This document shows, piece by piece, positions 48,924 to 59,277 of a stretch of 64,000 nt of DNA. Numbering within the stretch: the first letter of the stretch is position 1; each line of letters begins with the position of its first letter. Source of the stretch: Streptomyces tsukubensis (GTDB lineage: Bacteria > Actinomycetota > Actinomycetes > Streptomycetales > Streptomycetaceae). Below the pieces are notes generated by a model. That model did no database searches. It saw nothing but the letters and a program-made list of their open reading frames with translations, and was not told the DNA's origin. The stretch spans positions 4,030,001-4,094,000 of the forward strand of contig NZ_CP045178.1 of the NCBI RefSeq assembly GCF_009296025.1. The letters are read 5' to 3'. The position numbers and the translations under genes were made by a program.

Positions 48924-50422
48924 GCGACGACAGGAAGACGGCGCGGGGAGCAGGGGCACCCCCCCGCCCACTGTGGCGCAACCGCGACTACAACCTGCTG
49001 TGGACGGGCCGGGCCTTCACCGAAGCCGGGTTCAACGCCTCACTGCTGGCCTTCCCCCTGCTGGTACTCGCGGTGACCGGCTCCCCGGCCCAGGCCGGAC
49101 TGGTCGCCGGGGTGAACTCGGCGGCCCAGCTGATCGCGGGCGTACCCGCCGGCACCCTGCTCGACCGCTGGAACCGCAAGACGGTCATGCTCTGCTGCGA
49201 GGTCGCACGGGCCGTGTCACTGGCCCTGCTCGTGTGGCTGATCTGGCAGGGCACGGTGGGGTTGTGGCACATGGCCGCGGTCGCCGCCGTGCTGGGTCTG
49301 TGCGCCGCCCTGTACGACCCGGCGGAGGAGGCGTCACTGCCCCACGTGGTCCCCGGCAAGCAGCTGGCCACCGCCGTGGCGATGAACCACGCGCGCAGCA
49401 ACGTCGGCCAATTGCTCGGCATGAGCCTGAGCGGGGTGTTCTTCGGAATCAAGCACCTGCTGCCGTTCGCCGCCAACGCCGTCGCGCATGTGGTGTCGTT
49501 CTTCCTCCTCCTCTTCGTACGGCTGCCCAAGCCGGCCCGCGAACAGGCCGAGGGCGCGACGCGGGGCTTCTGGAAGGAGACCGCGGAGGGGTTGCGCTGG
49601 GTCTGGGCCAACCCGCTGATCCGGGTGACGGCGCTCTGCGCGGTCGGGTTGAACTTCCTCTTCCAGGTCATCTACCTGGTCATCATCATGGGGGCGCAGC
49701 AGGACCGGGTGCCGCCCGGCCAGATCGGTATGACGGCAGCCATGTTCGGCGCCGGGGGGATCCTGGGGGCGCTCGCCGCGCCCAGGCTCTACGGCCGCCT
49801 CGGCGGGCGGCTCTCGGTGCTGATGGTCTTCTGGGCCATGGCACTGCTCGCGCCGCTCTCCCTGATCGCGCACGGCGGTCTCCAGTTGGGGCTGCTCCTC
49901 GCGGGCATGGCCCTCTTCGCGCCGACGGCCAACACAGCGGTCAGCACCTACCAGTTGCTGGCCACACCGGACCGGCTCCGGGGCCGGCTGAGTGGAATCA
50001 TCGGTCTGGTGGCCGGGGTCTCGGCCGCACTCGGCCCGATGGCCGGCGGGCTGGCCATGGAGTGGGCCGGGGCGCGCTGGGCGATCGTCGGCGCCGCCGT
50101 GGGGACCGCGGTGGTGGCCGTCTTCGCCACCCTCAGCGGGACGCTGCGCGGCTTCACACCAGGTCCCGACGACCCCGCGGACACGCCGCTCGACGAAGCC
50201 GACAGCGCGGTGCCCGGCGGGGACGGACCCGGGAACAGGGACGATTCCGTCGACAGGGACGAGTCCGGGAATCGGGACGATCCCCGTTCCGAAAATCGGG
50301 ACGATCCCCGGAACGGAGAGGAGCCCGGGAACGGGGCCGAGCCTCGGAACGGGGCGGTTCTCGGCGAGGAGCACCTCCCGCACATGCCGGAGCGGGCGGG
50401 CGCCCCGCCCGGCGGCGCCTGA
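48920..50422 (+). CDS. MFS exporter with charged repetitive C-terminus
   Basis: 500 residues, major facilitator family, drug-efflux (enterobactin-exporter-like) type: [19 protein letters not shown] at the start, [18 protein letters not shown] as the loop 2-3 motif, and about 12 hydrophobic segments to residue ~410. The last ~85 residues are hydrophilic and repetitive ([28 protein letters not shown]) and presumably a disordered cytoplasmic tail. The ATG overlaps the TGA of the synthetase (ATGA at 48920-48923), so it is translationally coupled to the NRPS and is the likely peptide exporter. The upstream open frame is a shadow of the synthetase. Confidence 0.92.
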   Translation: MSDDRKTARGAGAPPRPLWRNRDYNLLWTGRAFTEAGFNASLLAFPLLVLAVTGSPAQAGLVAGVNSAAQLIAGVPAGTLLDRWNRKTVMLCCEVARAVSLALLVWLIWQGTVGLWHMAAVAAVLGLCAALYDPAEEASLPHVVPGKQLATAVAMNHARSNVGQLLGMSLSGVFFGIKHLLPFAANAVAHVVSFFLLLFVRLPKPAREQAEGATRGFWKETAEGLRWVWANPLIRVTALCAVGLNFLFQVIYLVIIMGAQQDRVPPGQIGMTAAMFGAGGILGALAAPRLYGRLGGRLSVLMVFWAMALLAPLSLIAHGGLQLGLLLAGMALFAPTANTAVSTYQLLATPDRLRGRLSGIIGLVAGVSAALGPMAGGLAMEWAGARWAIVGAAVGTAVVAVFATLSGTLRGFTPGPDDPADTPLDEADSAVPGGDGPGNRDDSVDRDESGNRDDPRSENRDDPRNGEEPGNGAEPRNGAVLGEEHLPHMPERAGAPPGGA

Positions 50423-50566
50423 GAGGCCCGCGGGCCCTGCCAATCGGGGTCGTCCCACCACCGGGTGGGGCGGCCCCTCCCTCGTGCCGCGTACACGCCT
50501 CACACGCACCCCGTACGCGCCCGCTACCCGCCTACGGCCCCCTACCTCCTACCTCCTACCGCCTAC

Positions 50567-51238
50567 CTACGCGTCGCGCAGGTAGGCCAGCACAGCGAGC
50601 ACCCGCCGGTTGCCGTCGTCGGGCGAGAGCCCCAGCTTGCTGAAGATGTTGCCGATGTGTTTGGCGACCGCGCCGTCGCTCAGGTGGAGTTCACCGCAGA
50701 TCATCGCGTTGGAGTGGCCCGCGGCCATGAGCGCGAGCACCTCGGACTCGCGCGAGGAGAGCACCTGCTTGTGGTGGCTGCGGTCGCGTTCCGTCATGAT
50801 GTGCCGCACCACTTGGGAGTCGATCACGATGCCGCCCGCCGCGACCGTCCCGATCGCGGACACGAACTCGCTCAACTCGCCGATCCGGTCCTTGAGCAGG
50901 TAGCCGAGGCTCCCGCCCGGCGCGCTGCCGTCCAGCGCGAACAGCTCCTTGGCGTACGCCTTGGCCACGTACTGGGAGAGCACAAGGACCGGCAGGCCGG
51001 GCCGGGCGCGGCGAAGCCGCAGCGCGGCCCGCAGACCGTCGTCACCGTGGCCCGGCGGCATCTGCACATCGGTGATGACCAGGTCGGGCCCGCACTCCTC
51101 GACGGCCGTGATGAGAGTCTCCGCGTCGCCCACCGACCGCACCACCTGGTGTCCGAACTTGGCCAGCAGCTCCTCGATCCCGGCCCGCACCAGGGCGGAG
51201 TCTTCGGCTAGGACGATTCGGAGCTGTCGCGCTGACAC
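50567..51238 (-). CDS. NarL/LuxR-type response regulator
   Basis: 223 residues. The receiver domain has Asp12/Asp13 region (LAEDSAL), the phospho-acceptor Asp57 (VITDVQM) and the conserved Lys in YLLKDR. The C-terminal LuxR helix-turn-helix reads SSRESEVLALMAAGHSNAMI to VAKHIGNIFSKLGL. It overlaps the kinase gene upstream by about 31 bp, so the pair is translationally coupled. It converges on the MFS gene and may control the peptide cluster, although the placement alone does not prove this. Confidence 0.93.
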   Translation of the reverse strand: MSARQLRIVLAEDSALVRAGIEELLAKFGHQVVRSVGDAETLITAVEECGPDLVITDVQMPPGHGDDGLRAALRLRRARPGLPVLVLSQYVAKAYAKELFALDGSAPGGSLGYLLKDRIGELSEFVSAIGTVAAGGIVIDSQVVRHIMTERDRSHHKQVLSSRESEVLALMAAGHSNAMICGELHLSDGAVAKHIGNIFSKLGLSPDDGNRRVLAVLAYLRDA

Positions 51239-52512
51239 GGAACCTCCAAGGTGAGGGCGGTCGGACCACCGGGCGGACTGGACAGGGCGAGTCTCCCACC
51301 GACCACCGCGGCCCGGTCGACAAGTCCCTGGAGCCCGCTGCCCGAACGGGGCTCAGCACCGCCGCCGCCGTCGTCGCGGACCGTGACCTCCAGTTTCCCC
51401 TCCCGCACACCGCCGCACACCACGGCGCTGTCCGCCCCGCTGTGCTTGGCCACATTGGCGAGCGCTTCACTGACCACGAAGTAGGCCGCGGTCTCGACCT
51501 GCCGGGGGAGCCGTTCGGCCAGGTCGAGCTCGACCCGTACCGGGACGGGGCAGCGGACCGCCACCTCGGAGACGGCCGCTTCCAGCCCGTGGTCGGTGAG
51601 GACCTGCGGATAGATGCCGTGCACGAGGTCGCGGAGTTCGGTCAGTGCCGCCTTGGCCTCGCCGCGCGCCCGGGAGACCAGGTCGGCGCCCTGCCCCACG
51701 GCGTCCTGGCCCGTCTCCCGCCGGGCGGAGTCCAGCTCCAGTTCCGCCAGACCAAGCGTCATCACCAGGGCGACCAGCCGCTGTTGGGCGCCGTCGTGCA
51801 GATCCCGCTGGATGCGGTGGCGTTCCGTCTCGTAGGCGTCCGCCAACCGGGCCCGGGAAGCCGTCAGTTCCACGACCCGCGCGTCCCTTTCCGGCACCGT
51901 ACGGCTGCTCGGGGGGTACAGCAGGAGCTTCGCGAGGCGCGCCTGGAGAGCCGCCACCGAGCCGAAGCCGTAGACCGCCACCGGGATCGCGGGAAGCCCG
52001 ATCCCGGTGAGGATCAGGGCCTCGACCTGTCCGGTGCGGTAGACGACCAAGGGAGGGAAGACGACCAGCATGCCCAGCACCAGAGCCAGGACGAGCAGGG
52101 CCAGGTCCATGATGAGGAAGAGGGTGGCGAGCACCACCACGTAGGCGAACTCCCGCCAGGTGGCCGCCTCACGCAGTCGCACCGCGGCCCACGGACGTAG
52201 CCCCGACCGCGGCACGGGAGCGTGCGGAGCCTCGGTGGGCTCGGGCCCCGGCCCCTCCAGGAGGCGGAGTCTGCGCCGCTCGACCTCGGCCAGGGGGACG
52301 CTGAGCAGGACCGCGCCCACCAGGAGGGCCAGCCCCACACCGAAGACGGACAACAGCAGCCCCAGCGCGATCAGGGTGCCGAGCATCGCCAGCGAGACGG
52401 TACCCATCGCGGCCCCGGACCCGATGTAGGCGATGGCCCGCCACGGTTCCGCCGAGCTCAGATACTGCAACGGTGGCTGCGTCACCCTGCGTTTGAACGG
52501 TGGAGTGCTCAC
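51208..52512 (-). CDS. DesK/NarX-type sensor histidine kinase
   Basis: 434 residues. Six or so hydrophobic segments in the first 190 residues, arranged as two hairpin sensors, are of the kind often annotated as a putative sensor domain. The HisKA_3 dimerisation helix follows, with phospho-acceptor His239 in RDLHDGAQQRLVAL. The HATPase has EALANVAKHSGAD (N box) and DDGGGG, then GLQGLVDRAAVVGG. GTG at 52512 is preceded by TAAGGTATCG. It acts on the response regulator encoded next. The membrane-embedded sensor suggests it reads membrane stress or a hydrophobic ligand. Confidence 0.92.
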   Translation of the reverse strand: MSTPPFKRRVTQPPLQYLSSAEPWRAIAYIGSGAAMGTVSLAMLGTLIALGLLLSVFGVGLALLVGAVLLSVPLAEVERRRLRLLEGPGPEPTEAPHAPVPRSGLRPWAAVRLREAATWREFAYVVVLATLFLIMDLALLVLALVLGMLVVFPPLVVYRTGQVEALILTGIGLPAIPVAVYGFGSVAALQARLAKLLLYPPSSRTVPERDARVVELTASRARLADAYETERHRIQRDLHDGAQQRLVALVMTLGLAELELDSARRETGQDAVGQGADLVSRARGEAKAALTELRDLVHGIYPQVLTDHGLEAAVSEVAVRCPVPVRVELDLAERLPRQVETAAYFVVSEALANVAKHSGADSAVVCGGVREGKLEVTVRDDGGGGAEPRSGSGLQGLVDRAAVVGGRLALSSPPGGPTALTLEVPCQRDSSESS

Positions 52513-52575
52513 CCCGATACCTTACGGACCGCGCGCGACACCGGGCCGCTTTCCAGGACAGACACCGGGACGCCA

Positions 52576-53859
<1,284 letters not shown>

Positions 53860-54230
53860 TTCTTCCCCCTCCAGACCCTTGGGCGCAGTGCTTGCGGGCC
53901 GTGGTGGCTGAAAGAAAACCTGGCAGATCTTGTGTACGTCAAGGGATAAAACCTCAACACGCCCGCGAACGCCGGATGTTGATCGAGGGCCGCGGAAGGT
54001 GTACGTACCGCCGCACCCGGCCCCCGCCGAACAATCCTGCGGCGCGCGGCACCGGCACACCCGACATGAGCGGCGAACCCTCGGTAACCCGGAAAAACGT
54101 CCACCTGCGCGACCGGCCACGCACCCAGCGTGATCTCCGTCGCATTCGGGCCCCCGCACTGTCCACCTGTGAGACACCTGTGCGAGCCCGGCGCGGCCCC
54201 TCGCAGCCCCGCTCTCGTTAGGCTGGCGAT
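53860..54230. other. Divergent gap upstream of binding protein and aminopeptidase
   Basis: 371 bp with no gene I can support. It should hold the promoters of the reverse-strand sugar-binding lipoprotein and the forward aminopeptidase. A TTGACG hexamer on the reverse strand (53937-53942) is -35-like, but no good -10 follows. Near the aminopeptidase there is a pair of ACCTGTG repeats (about 54163-54182). Nothing else stands out. Confidence 0.4.
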
Positions 54231-55532
54231 ATGACCAGCGCACCCGCCCGCTTCGACCGCGGACACACCGACGACCTCATCTCGTTCCTCACCGCGAGCC
54301 CCACGCCGTACCACGCGGTCTCCGTCGCGGCGCAGCGACTGGAGAAGGCGGGGTTCAGGCAGGTCGAGGAGACCGAGGCCTGGGACAGCACCACGGGCGG
54401 GAAGTACGTCCTGCGGGGCGGCGCGATCATCGCCTGGTACGTGCCTGAGGGCGCCTCGCCGCACACCCCGTTCCGTATCGTCGGCGCCCACACCGACTCA
54501 CCCAATCTGCGCGTCAAGCCGCGCCCCGACTTCGCCGCGCACGGCTGGCGCCAGATCGCCGTCGAGGTCTATGGCGGCCCCCTCATGAACTCCTGGCTCG
54601 ACCGGGACCTCGGCCTCGCAGGACGGCTCGCCCTGCGCGACGGCACGACCCGGCTCGTCAACGTCGACCGGCCGCTGCTGCGCGTCCCGCAGCTCGCCGT
54701 CCACCTGGACCGTGCCGTCAGCACCGACGGGCTCAAGCTCGACAAGCAGCGTCACCTCCAGCCCGTCTGGGGCCTCGGCGACAGCGCCCACGAGGGCGAC
54801 CTGATCCGCTTCCTCGAAGAGGAGAACGGGCTGCCCGAGGACTCGGTCACCGGCTGGGACCTCATGACCCACAGCGTCGAGCCGCCCGCCTACCTCGGCC
54901 GCGACCGTGAACTGCTCGCGGGTCCCCGCATGGACAACCTGCTCTCCGTCCACGCGGCCACGTCCGCCCTCGCCGCGGTCTCCGCCTCCTCCGCCGACCT
55001 GCCGTACATCCCGGTCCTCGCCGCCTTCGACCACGAGGAGACCGGCTCGCAGTCCGACACCGGCGCCGACGGCCCGCTGCTCGGCACCGTGCTCGAACGC
55101 TCCGTCGCCGCCCGCGGCGGCGGCTACGAGGACCGGGCGCGCGCCCTCGCGGGCAGTGTCTGTCTCTCCTCCGACACCGGCCACGCCGTGCACCCCAACT
55201 ACGGCGAGCGGCACGACCCGACCCACCACCCGAGGGCGGGCGGCGGTCCGATCCTCAAGGTCAACGTCAACAACCGCTACGCCACCGACGGCGCGGGCCG
55301 GGCCGTCTTCGCCGCCGCGTGCGAGCAGGCGGGCGTGCCGTTCCAGACGTTCGTCTCCAACAACTCGATGCCGTGCGGCACCACCATCGGCCCGATCACC
55401 GCGGCCAGGCACGGCATCAAGACCGTCGACATCGGCGTCGCCATCCTCTCGATGCACAGCGCCCGCGAGCTGTGCGCGGCCGACGACCCCATGCTGCTGG
55501 CCAACGCGCTCGTGGCCTTCCTGAAGGGCTGA
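54231..55532 (+). CDS. M18 family aminopeptidase
   Basis: 433 residues, cytoplasmic dizinc metallopeptidase that removes N-terminal, often acidic, residues from peptides. The metal ligands and catalytic motifs are visible in VGAHTDSPNLRVKP, GPRMDNLLSV, AFDHEETGSQSDTGADGP and the closing IGVAILSMHSARE. The start MTSAPARFDRGHTDDLISFL is typical. Length is normal for bacterial members. It stands alone, next to a small membrane protein. It appears to be right-flank chromosome and not part of the cluster. Confidence 0.95.
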   Translation: MTSAPARFDRGHTDDLISFLTASPTPYHAVSVAAQRLEKAGFRQVEETEAWDSTTGGKYVLRGGAIIAWYVPEGASPHTPFRIVGAHTDSPNLRVKPRPDFAAHGWRQIAVEVYGGPLMNSWLDRDLGLAGRLALRDGTTRLVNVDRPLLRVPQLAVHLDRAVSTDGLKLDKQRHLQPVWGLGDSAHEGDLIRFLEEENGLPEDSVTGWDLMTHSVEPPAYLGRDRELLAGPRMDNLLSVHAATSALAAVSASSADLPYIPVLAAFDHEETGSQSDTGADGPLLGTVLERSVAARGGGYEDRARALAGSVCLSSDTGHAVHPNYGERHDPTHHPRAGGGPILKVNVNNRYATDGAGRAVFAAACEQAGVPFQTFVSNNSMPCGTTIGPITAARHGIKTVDIGVAILSMHSARELCAADDPMLLANALVAFLKG

Positions 55533-55626
55533 GTTCGCGCACACGACAGGCCGTGTGACTTGCGGTGCGGGGGGTACCCGGCTCGAACAGGCAGCCGAGC
55601 TACGGCGGCCAAGGGAGGCGAGATTC

Positions 55627-55881
55627 ATGGGTCTGGGCGGATGCATCGTCCTGATCGCGGCGGGAGCCATCCTCACGTTCGCGACCGACTGGCAGATGAA
55701 GGGCGTCAACCTCGACCTGGTCGGGGTGATCCTCATGGTGGTCGGAATCATCGGTATCGCCACCTTCACCAGCATCGCCCGTAAGCGGCGCATGGTGATG
55801 ACTCAGGGTCAGCCGATGATGACCTCCCAGCCGATGATGACCGAGGAGGAGCGGATCCGTCGCGAGAACGGCGGCTACTGA
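55627..55881 (+). CDS. Small two-helix membrane protein (DUF6458-like)
   Basis: 84 residues. Two hydrophobic segments (about 4-20, GGCIVLIAAGAILTFA, and 30-50, VGVILMVVGIIGIATF) are joined by WQMKGVNLDL, followed by a basic RKRR and a Met/Gln-rich tail ending EERIRRENGGY. This is a common actinobacterial membrane protein of unknown role. GGGAGG lies 8 bp before the ATG. Confidence 0.85.
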   Translation: MGLGGCIVLIAAGAILTFATDWQMKGVNLDLVGVILMVVGIIGIATFTSIARKRRMVMTQGQPMMTSQPMMTEEERIRRENGGY

Positions 55882-55956
55882 GCCTCCGTCCTCTGTCCTC
55901 CGCCGAACTCAGGGCCGGGCCCTCGGCGCAGGGCGGCAGCTCGCCTCACGCCCCGT

Positions 55957-55996
55957 GGAACGCGGCGGCCCCCGAAAGGGGAGCCGCCCCACGTTC
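55957..55996. terminator. Bidirectional terminator
   Basis: GGAACG-GGCGGC-CCC with a GAAA loop and GGGG-GCCGCC-CGTTCC form a long stem. It lies between the convergent ends of the small membrane protein and the NHL-repeat gene. Confidence 0.8.
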
Positions 55997-56030
55997 CCGT
56001 CGGGTCACCCCGCGTCGAGCCGGGTGGCCG

Positions 56031-57941
56031 TCATCCCGCGTCGAGCCCGGCCAGCACCAACGGCAGCCGGCCGGCACCGTCCGCGGTGATCTTCACCGGT
56101 ACGCCCCAGTCCTGCTGGTGCACGTGGCAGGCCGGGTAGGCGTTGTCAGCGTCGTCGTCACAGGAAGCCGCCATCGCGGATACGTGCAGTACGCCCTCGC
56201 CGACCTTCGGGTCGAGTTCCAGTACGCGGGCCAGGTCGGTGCCCGCGCCCTCGCCCGCCACCAGCAGTTCCGGCGGGGTCGCCGAGACGAGCAGCCGCGT
56301 CGAAGGCCCGTAACGGGTGTCCAGCTTCTGACCGGCGGGGGCCTGGAAGATCACGTCGAGGCTCAGCTCGCCCGGCGCGATCTCGGTGGCCGCCCGCTGC
56401 GTGCGGTGGGCCACGGACTCGACACGTACCGCCTCCTCGGGCAGCCGCAGCCGCGTCAACCGGTGCGCCGCCGATTCCACCACCACGATGTCCTCGCCCG
56501 CGACCACGGCCGCGCTCGGCTCCCGCAGGTCGGTGGCGACCGTCGTGACCTCGTTGTTCACCGGGTCGTAGCGGCGCAGGGCGTTGTTGTACGTGTCGCT
56601 GACGGCGACGGAGCCGTCCGGCAGCGCGGTGACCCCGAGCGGGTGCTGGAGCAGCGCCAGCCCCGCGTCGCCGTCCCTGTGCCCGAAGTCGAAGAGTCCC
56701 GTGCCGACGGCGGTGTGCACGGCGCCCTCGGGGTCGATCCAGCGCAGGGCGCTCGTCTCCGAGTCGGCCACCCACAGCCGGTCACCCGCCGCCGCGAGCC
56801 CCGAGGGCTGGGCGAACCACGCCTCGCCCGCCGGGCCGTCGAGCAGCCCCTCGTTGGTCGTACCGGCCGCCACCGCGACCGTGCGGTCCGCCGGGTCGTA
56901 CGTCCACAGCTGGTGGACACCGGCCATGGCGATCCACACCTTGCCGCCGAAGACGGCGACGTCCCACGGCGACGACAGGTCGATCTGCCTGGCGGGCCCG
57001 GTGGTCGGTGACCCCTGCCACCACTGCTTCCCCGTCCCCGCGAGCGTCGTGACCTCGCCGGTCGCCGGGTCCAGCCGGCGCAGCGCGTGGTTGACGGTGT
57101 CCGCGACGACGACGGTCCCGTCATCGAGGAGAGCGAGCCCCTGCGGCTCGTTGAACCGGGCGCCGTGGCGACCGGGGCCGTCGCCGCCCGTACTGTCGCC
57201 GCCCGGACTGTCGCCGCCCGGACTGTCGCTGAAGCCGCGCTCCCCCGTACCGATCCGCCGCACCACGCTCTCGCCGTCGGCGGCCAGCTCCACGAGCGTG
57301 TGCCTGGTGGTGTCGCTGACCAGGAAGTTCCCTGACGGCAGCAGCAGCGCCTTGCCGGGGAAGCGCAGGTCGGTGGCGACGGGCTCCGGCGCCACGTACG
57401 GCCCGTCACCTCGCCGCAGCGTGCCCTTGGCCCCGTGCTCGGCCTCCAGCTCGGCCACCAGTGTCTCGATGGCGTGCGCGTGGCCCTCGCCCGCGTGCTG
57501 GGCCACGATGTACCCCTCGGGGTCCACGACGACCAGCGTGGGCCAGGCGCGTACGGCGTACTGCTTCCAGGTGGCCAGCTCCGGATCGTCCAGCACGGGG
57601 TGGGCCACGCCGTACCGCTCGACCGCGTCCACCACCGCCCGGTGCTCCGCCTCGTGCACGAACTTCGGCGAGTGCACGCCGATGATCACGACGGTGTCCC
57701 TGTGCTTCTCCTCCAGCTCGCGCAGCTCGTCGAGGACATGCAGGCAGTTGATGCAGCAGAACGTCCAGAAATCGAGGACCACTATGCGTCCCCGCAGGTC
57801 AGCGAGGGTGTACTCGGTACCACCCGTATTCAGCCAACCGCCCTTGCCGATGAGCTCGGGGGCACGGACACGGGCACGGCGGGGCGCGGGGGCCGGCGTG
57901 GGCACGGGGGCCGGCGTGGGCACGGGGGCGGGGTCGTTCAT
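56031..57941 (-). CDS. Thioredoxin-like/NHL-repeat protein (NHLRC2 type)
   Basis: 636 residues. An N-terminal proline-rich repeat (VPTPAPVPTPAPAP) is followed by a TlpA-like thioredoxin domain, residues about 25-165, with the redox pair in FCCINCLHVL. The middle (about 175-495) is an NHL beta-propeller (GLALLDDGTVVVADTVNHALRRLD, DRLWVADSETSALRWID, GSVAVSDTYNNALRRYD). A C-terminal beta domain ends the protein. The architecture is that of NHLRC2 homologues; function in bacteria is unsettled, perhaps redox or stress related. No signal peptide is evident. Confidence 0.9.
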   Translation of the reverse strand: MNDPAPVPTPAPVPTPAPAPRRARVRAPELIGKGGWLNTGGTEYTLADLRGRIVVLDFWTFCCINCLHVLDELRELEEKHRDTVVIIGVHSPKFVHEAEHRAVVDAVERYGVAHPVLDDPELATWKQYAVRAWPTLVVVDPEGYIVAQHAGEGHAHAIETLVAELEAEHGAKGTLRRGDGPYVAPEPVATDLRFPGKALLLPSGNFLVSDTTRHTLVELAADGESVVRRIGTGERGFSDSPGGDSPGGDSTGGDGPGRHGARFNEPQGLALLDDGTVVVADTVNHALRRLDPATGEVTTLAGTGKQWWQGSPTTGPARQIDLSSPWDVAVFGGKVWIAMAGVHQLWTYDPADRTVAVAAGTTNEGLLDGPAGEAWFAQPSGLAAAGDRLWVADSETSALRWIDPEGAVHTAVGTGLFDFGHRDGDAGLALLQHPLGVTALPDGSVAVSDTYNNALRRYDPVNNEVTTVATDLREPSAAVVAGEDIVVVESAAHRLTRLRLPEEAVRVESVAHRTQRAATEIAPGELSLDVIFQAPAGQKLDTRYGPSTRLLVSATPPELLVAGEGAGTDLARVLELDPKVGEGVLHVSAMAASCDDDADNAYPACHVHQQDWGVPVKITADGAGRLPLVLAGLDAG

Positions 57942-58102
57942 GGTTCAAGGGTGCCACTCGGACGTGAATGGCCGGTCACGGCCGTACGACGGGGGGGCAC
58001 GGCCGTACGGCGGGAGCCACAGCCGTACGGCGGCGGGCAGCGGCCGGCCTCCCGCGCCGGTGGGGGGGCGGCCCGGCTCCCGGCCTCCGGTTCCCGGCGG
58101 GG

Positions 58103-58930
58103 TCAGCTCCGGAGGAATTCCAGGAGGTCCCTGTTGAACTTCTCCTTGTCGCCGGGGGCCAGCGCGATGCCGTGCGAGCCGCCCTCGTAGACCTTGAGTT
58201 CCGCGCCGGGTACGAGCTTCGCGGTCTTGCGGCCGGTGGCGTCGATCGGCACCACCTGGTCGTCGTCGCCGTGCACGACCAGCGTCGGGATGTCGAACTT
58301 CTTCAAGTCCTCGTGGAAGTCGGTCGCGGCGAAGGCGTCGACACAGGCCACACCGCCCTCGATGGTCGCCTGCATGGCCATGTACCAGAAGGCGTCCTTG
58401 TTGCCCTGCGTGACCCTGGTCCCCTCACGGTTGGCGGAGAAGAACCCCACCGCCGTGTCCTTCCAGAACTGCGAGCGCTCCTCAAGGATGCCGCTCTTGA
58501 TCCCGTCGAACACGGACTGCGGCACGCCCTCGGGGTTGTCGGTCCCCTGGAGCATCAGCGGCGGGATCGCGGAGAGCAGTACCGCCGACTTGATTCTGTC
58601 CGTACCGTGCCGGCCGATGTAGCGGGCCAGTTCGCCACCGCCCATGGAGTGCGCGACCAGCGTCACGTCCCTGAGGTCGAGCCGGGTGATCAGGTCGTGC
58701 AGGTCGTCGGCGAAGGTGTCGAAGTCGTAGCCGTCGAAGACCGGGGTGGAGCGGCCGTGGCCGCGACGGTCATGGGCGATGCCACGGAAACCGCCGTCCA
58801 CCACCGCTTTGAGCTGGTCCTGCCAGGCGTCGCCGTTGAGCGGCCAGCCGTGGATGAAGACGACGGGCCTGCCCGTGCCCCAGTCCTTGTAGAAGATCTC
58901 GACGTCGTCCCGCGTCTTGCAGATCGGCAT
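58103..58930 (-). CDS. Alpha/beta hydrolase (non-haem chloroperoxidase-like)
   Basis: 275 residues. Catalytic features: oxyanion strand FIHGWPLNG, nucleophile Ser in VAHSMGGGE, acid in VVHGDDDQVVP and His in EGGSHGIALAPG. This is the pattern of the non-haem haloperoxidase/arylesterase group (cofactor-free perhydrolases). The real substrate is probably an ester. I chose the ATG at 58930 (MPICKTRDDVEIFYKDWG) because the family starts there and AAGGGA precedes it; longer upstream frames cover repeats. It stands alone on the reverse strand. Confidence 0.92.
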   Translation of the reverse strand: MPICKTRDDVEIFYKDWGTGRPVVFIHGWPLNGDAWQDQLKAVVDGGFRGIAHDRRGHGRSTPVFDGYDFDTFADDLHDLITRLDLRDVTLVAHSMGGGELARYIGRHGTDRIKSAVLLSAIPPLMLQGTDNPEGVPQSVFDGIKSGILEERSQFWKDTAVGFFSANREGTRVTQGNKDAFWYMAMQATIEGGVACVDAFAATDFHEDLKKFDIPTLVVHGDDDQVVPIDATGRKTAKLVPGAELKVYEGGSHGIALAPGDKEKFNRDLLEFLRS

Positions 58931-59046
58931 GTCAGGTCCCTTGCCTCGGATGTTCTCGGGGTGTCGGCGGGGTCGCGAGGCCGCTCCGGCTCGGGTGCCT
59001 GATCCACCGGGCGGGGCGCACCGGGGAAGCGGGGCGGATCCGCGAT

Positions 59047-59150
59047 CCGGCATACCCCCGGTAAGCGCCTGACCGGCATACGCCCGGTAAGCGCCTAATA
59101 GGTGCCCGGTAAGTGCCCGGTGAGTGCCCAGTAGGTGCCCGGCGAACGTC
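59047..59150. repeat. Imperfect GTGCCCGGTAAG repeats upstream of the hydrolase
   Basis: Two 26-bp units beginning CCGGCATAC (59047 and 59073) are followed by four 10-11-bp units of the type GTGCCCGGTA. They lie 117-220 bp upstream of the hydrolase start. They may be a slippage tract or an operator array. Confidence 0.75.
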
Positions 59151-59277
59151 CGGCAGGGCTCGGAACGGCGCTTGTGGCCGACGACCGACAACAGCTCCCA
59201 TTAGGACATATGACCGCACATCTCGCTCGTCACCGTACGGCCGTTCGGGTGAACGGGGGACCCGTGCCAGGGCGGCC

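Noticed and set aside
44883..48971. Very long reverse-strand open frame (1362 codons) opposite the second synthetase, and similar ones at 31241-34951 and 37632-41399
   Set aside because: They are antisense shadows produced by high-GC codon bias. Their translations are low-complexity (runs of Gly, Arg, Val, Leu), with no recognisable domain, while the forward frames carry all NRPS motifs.
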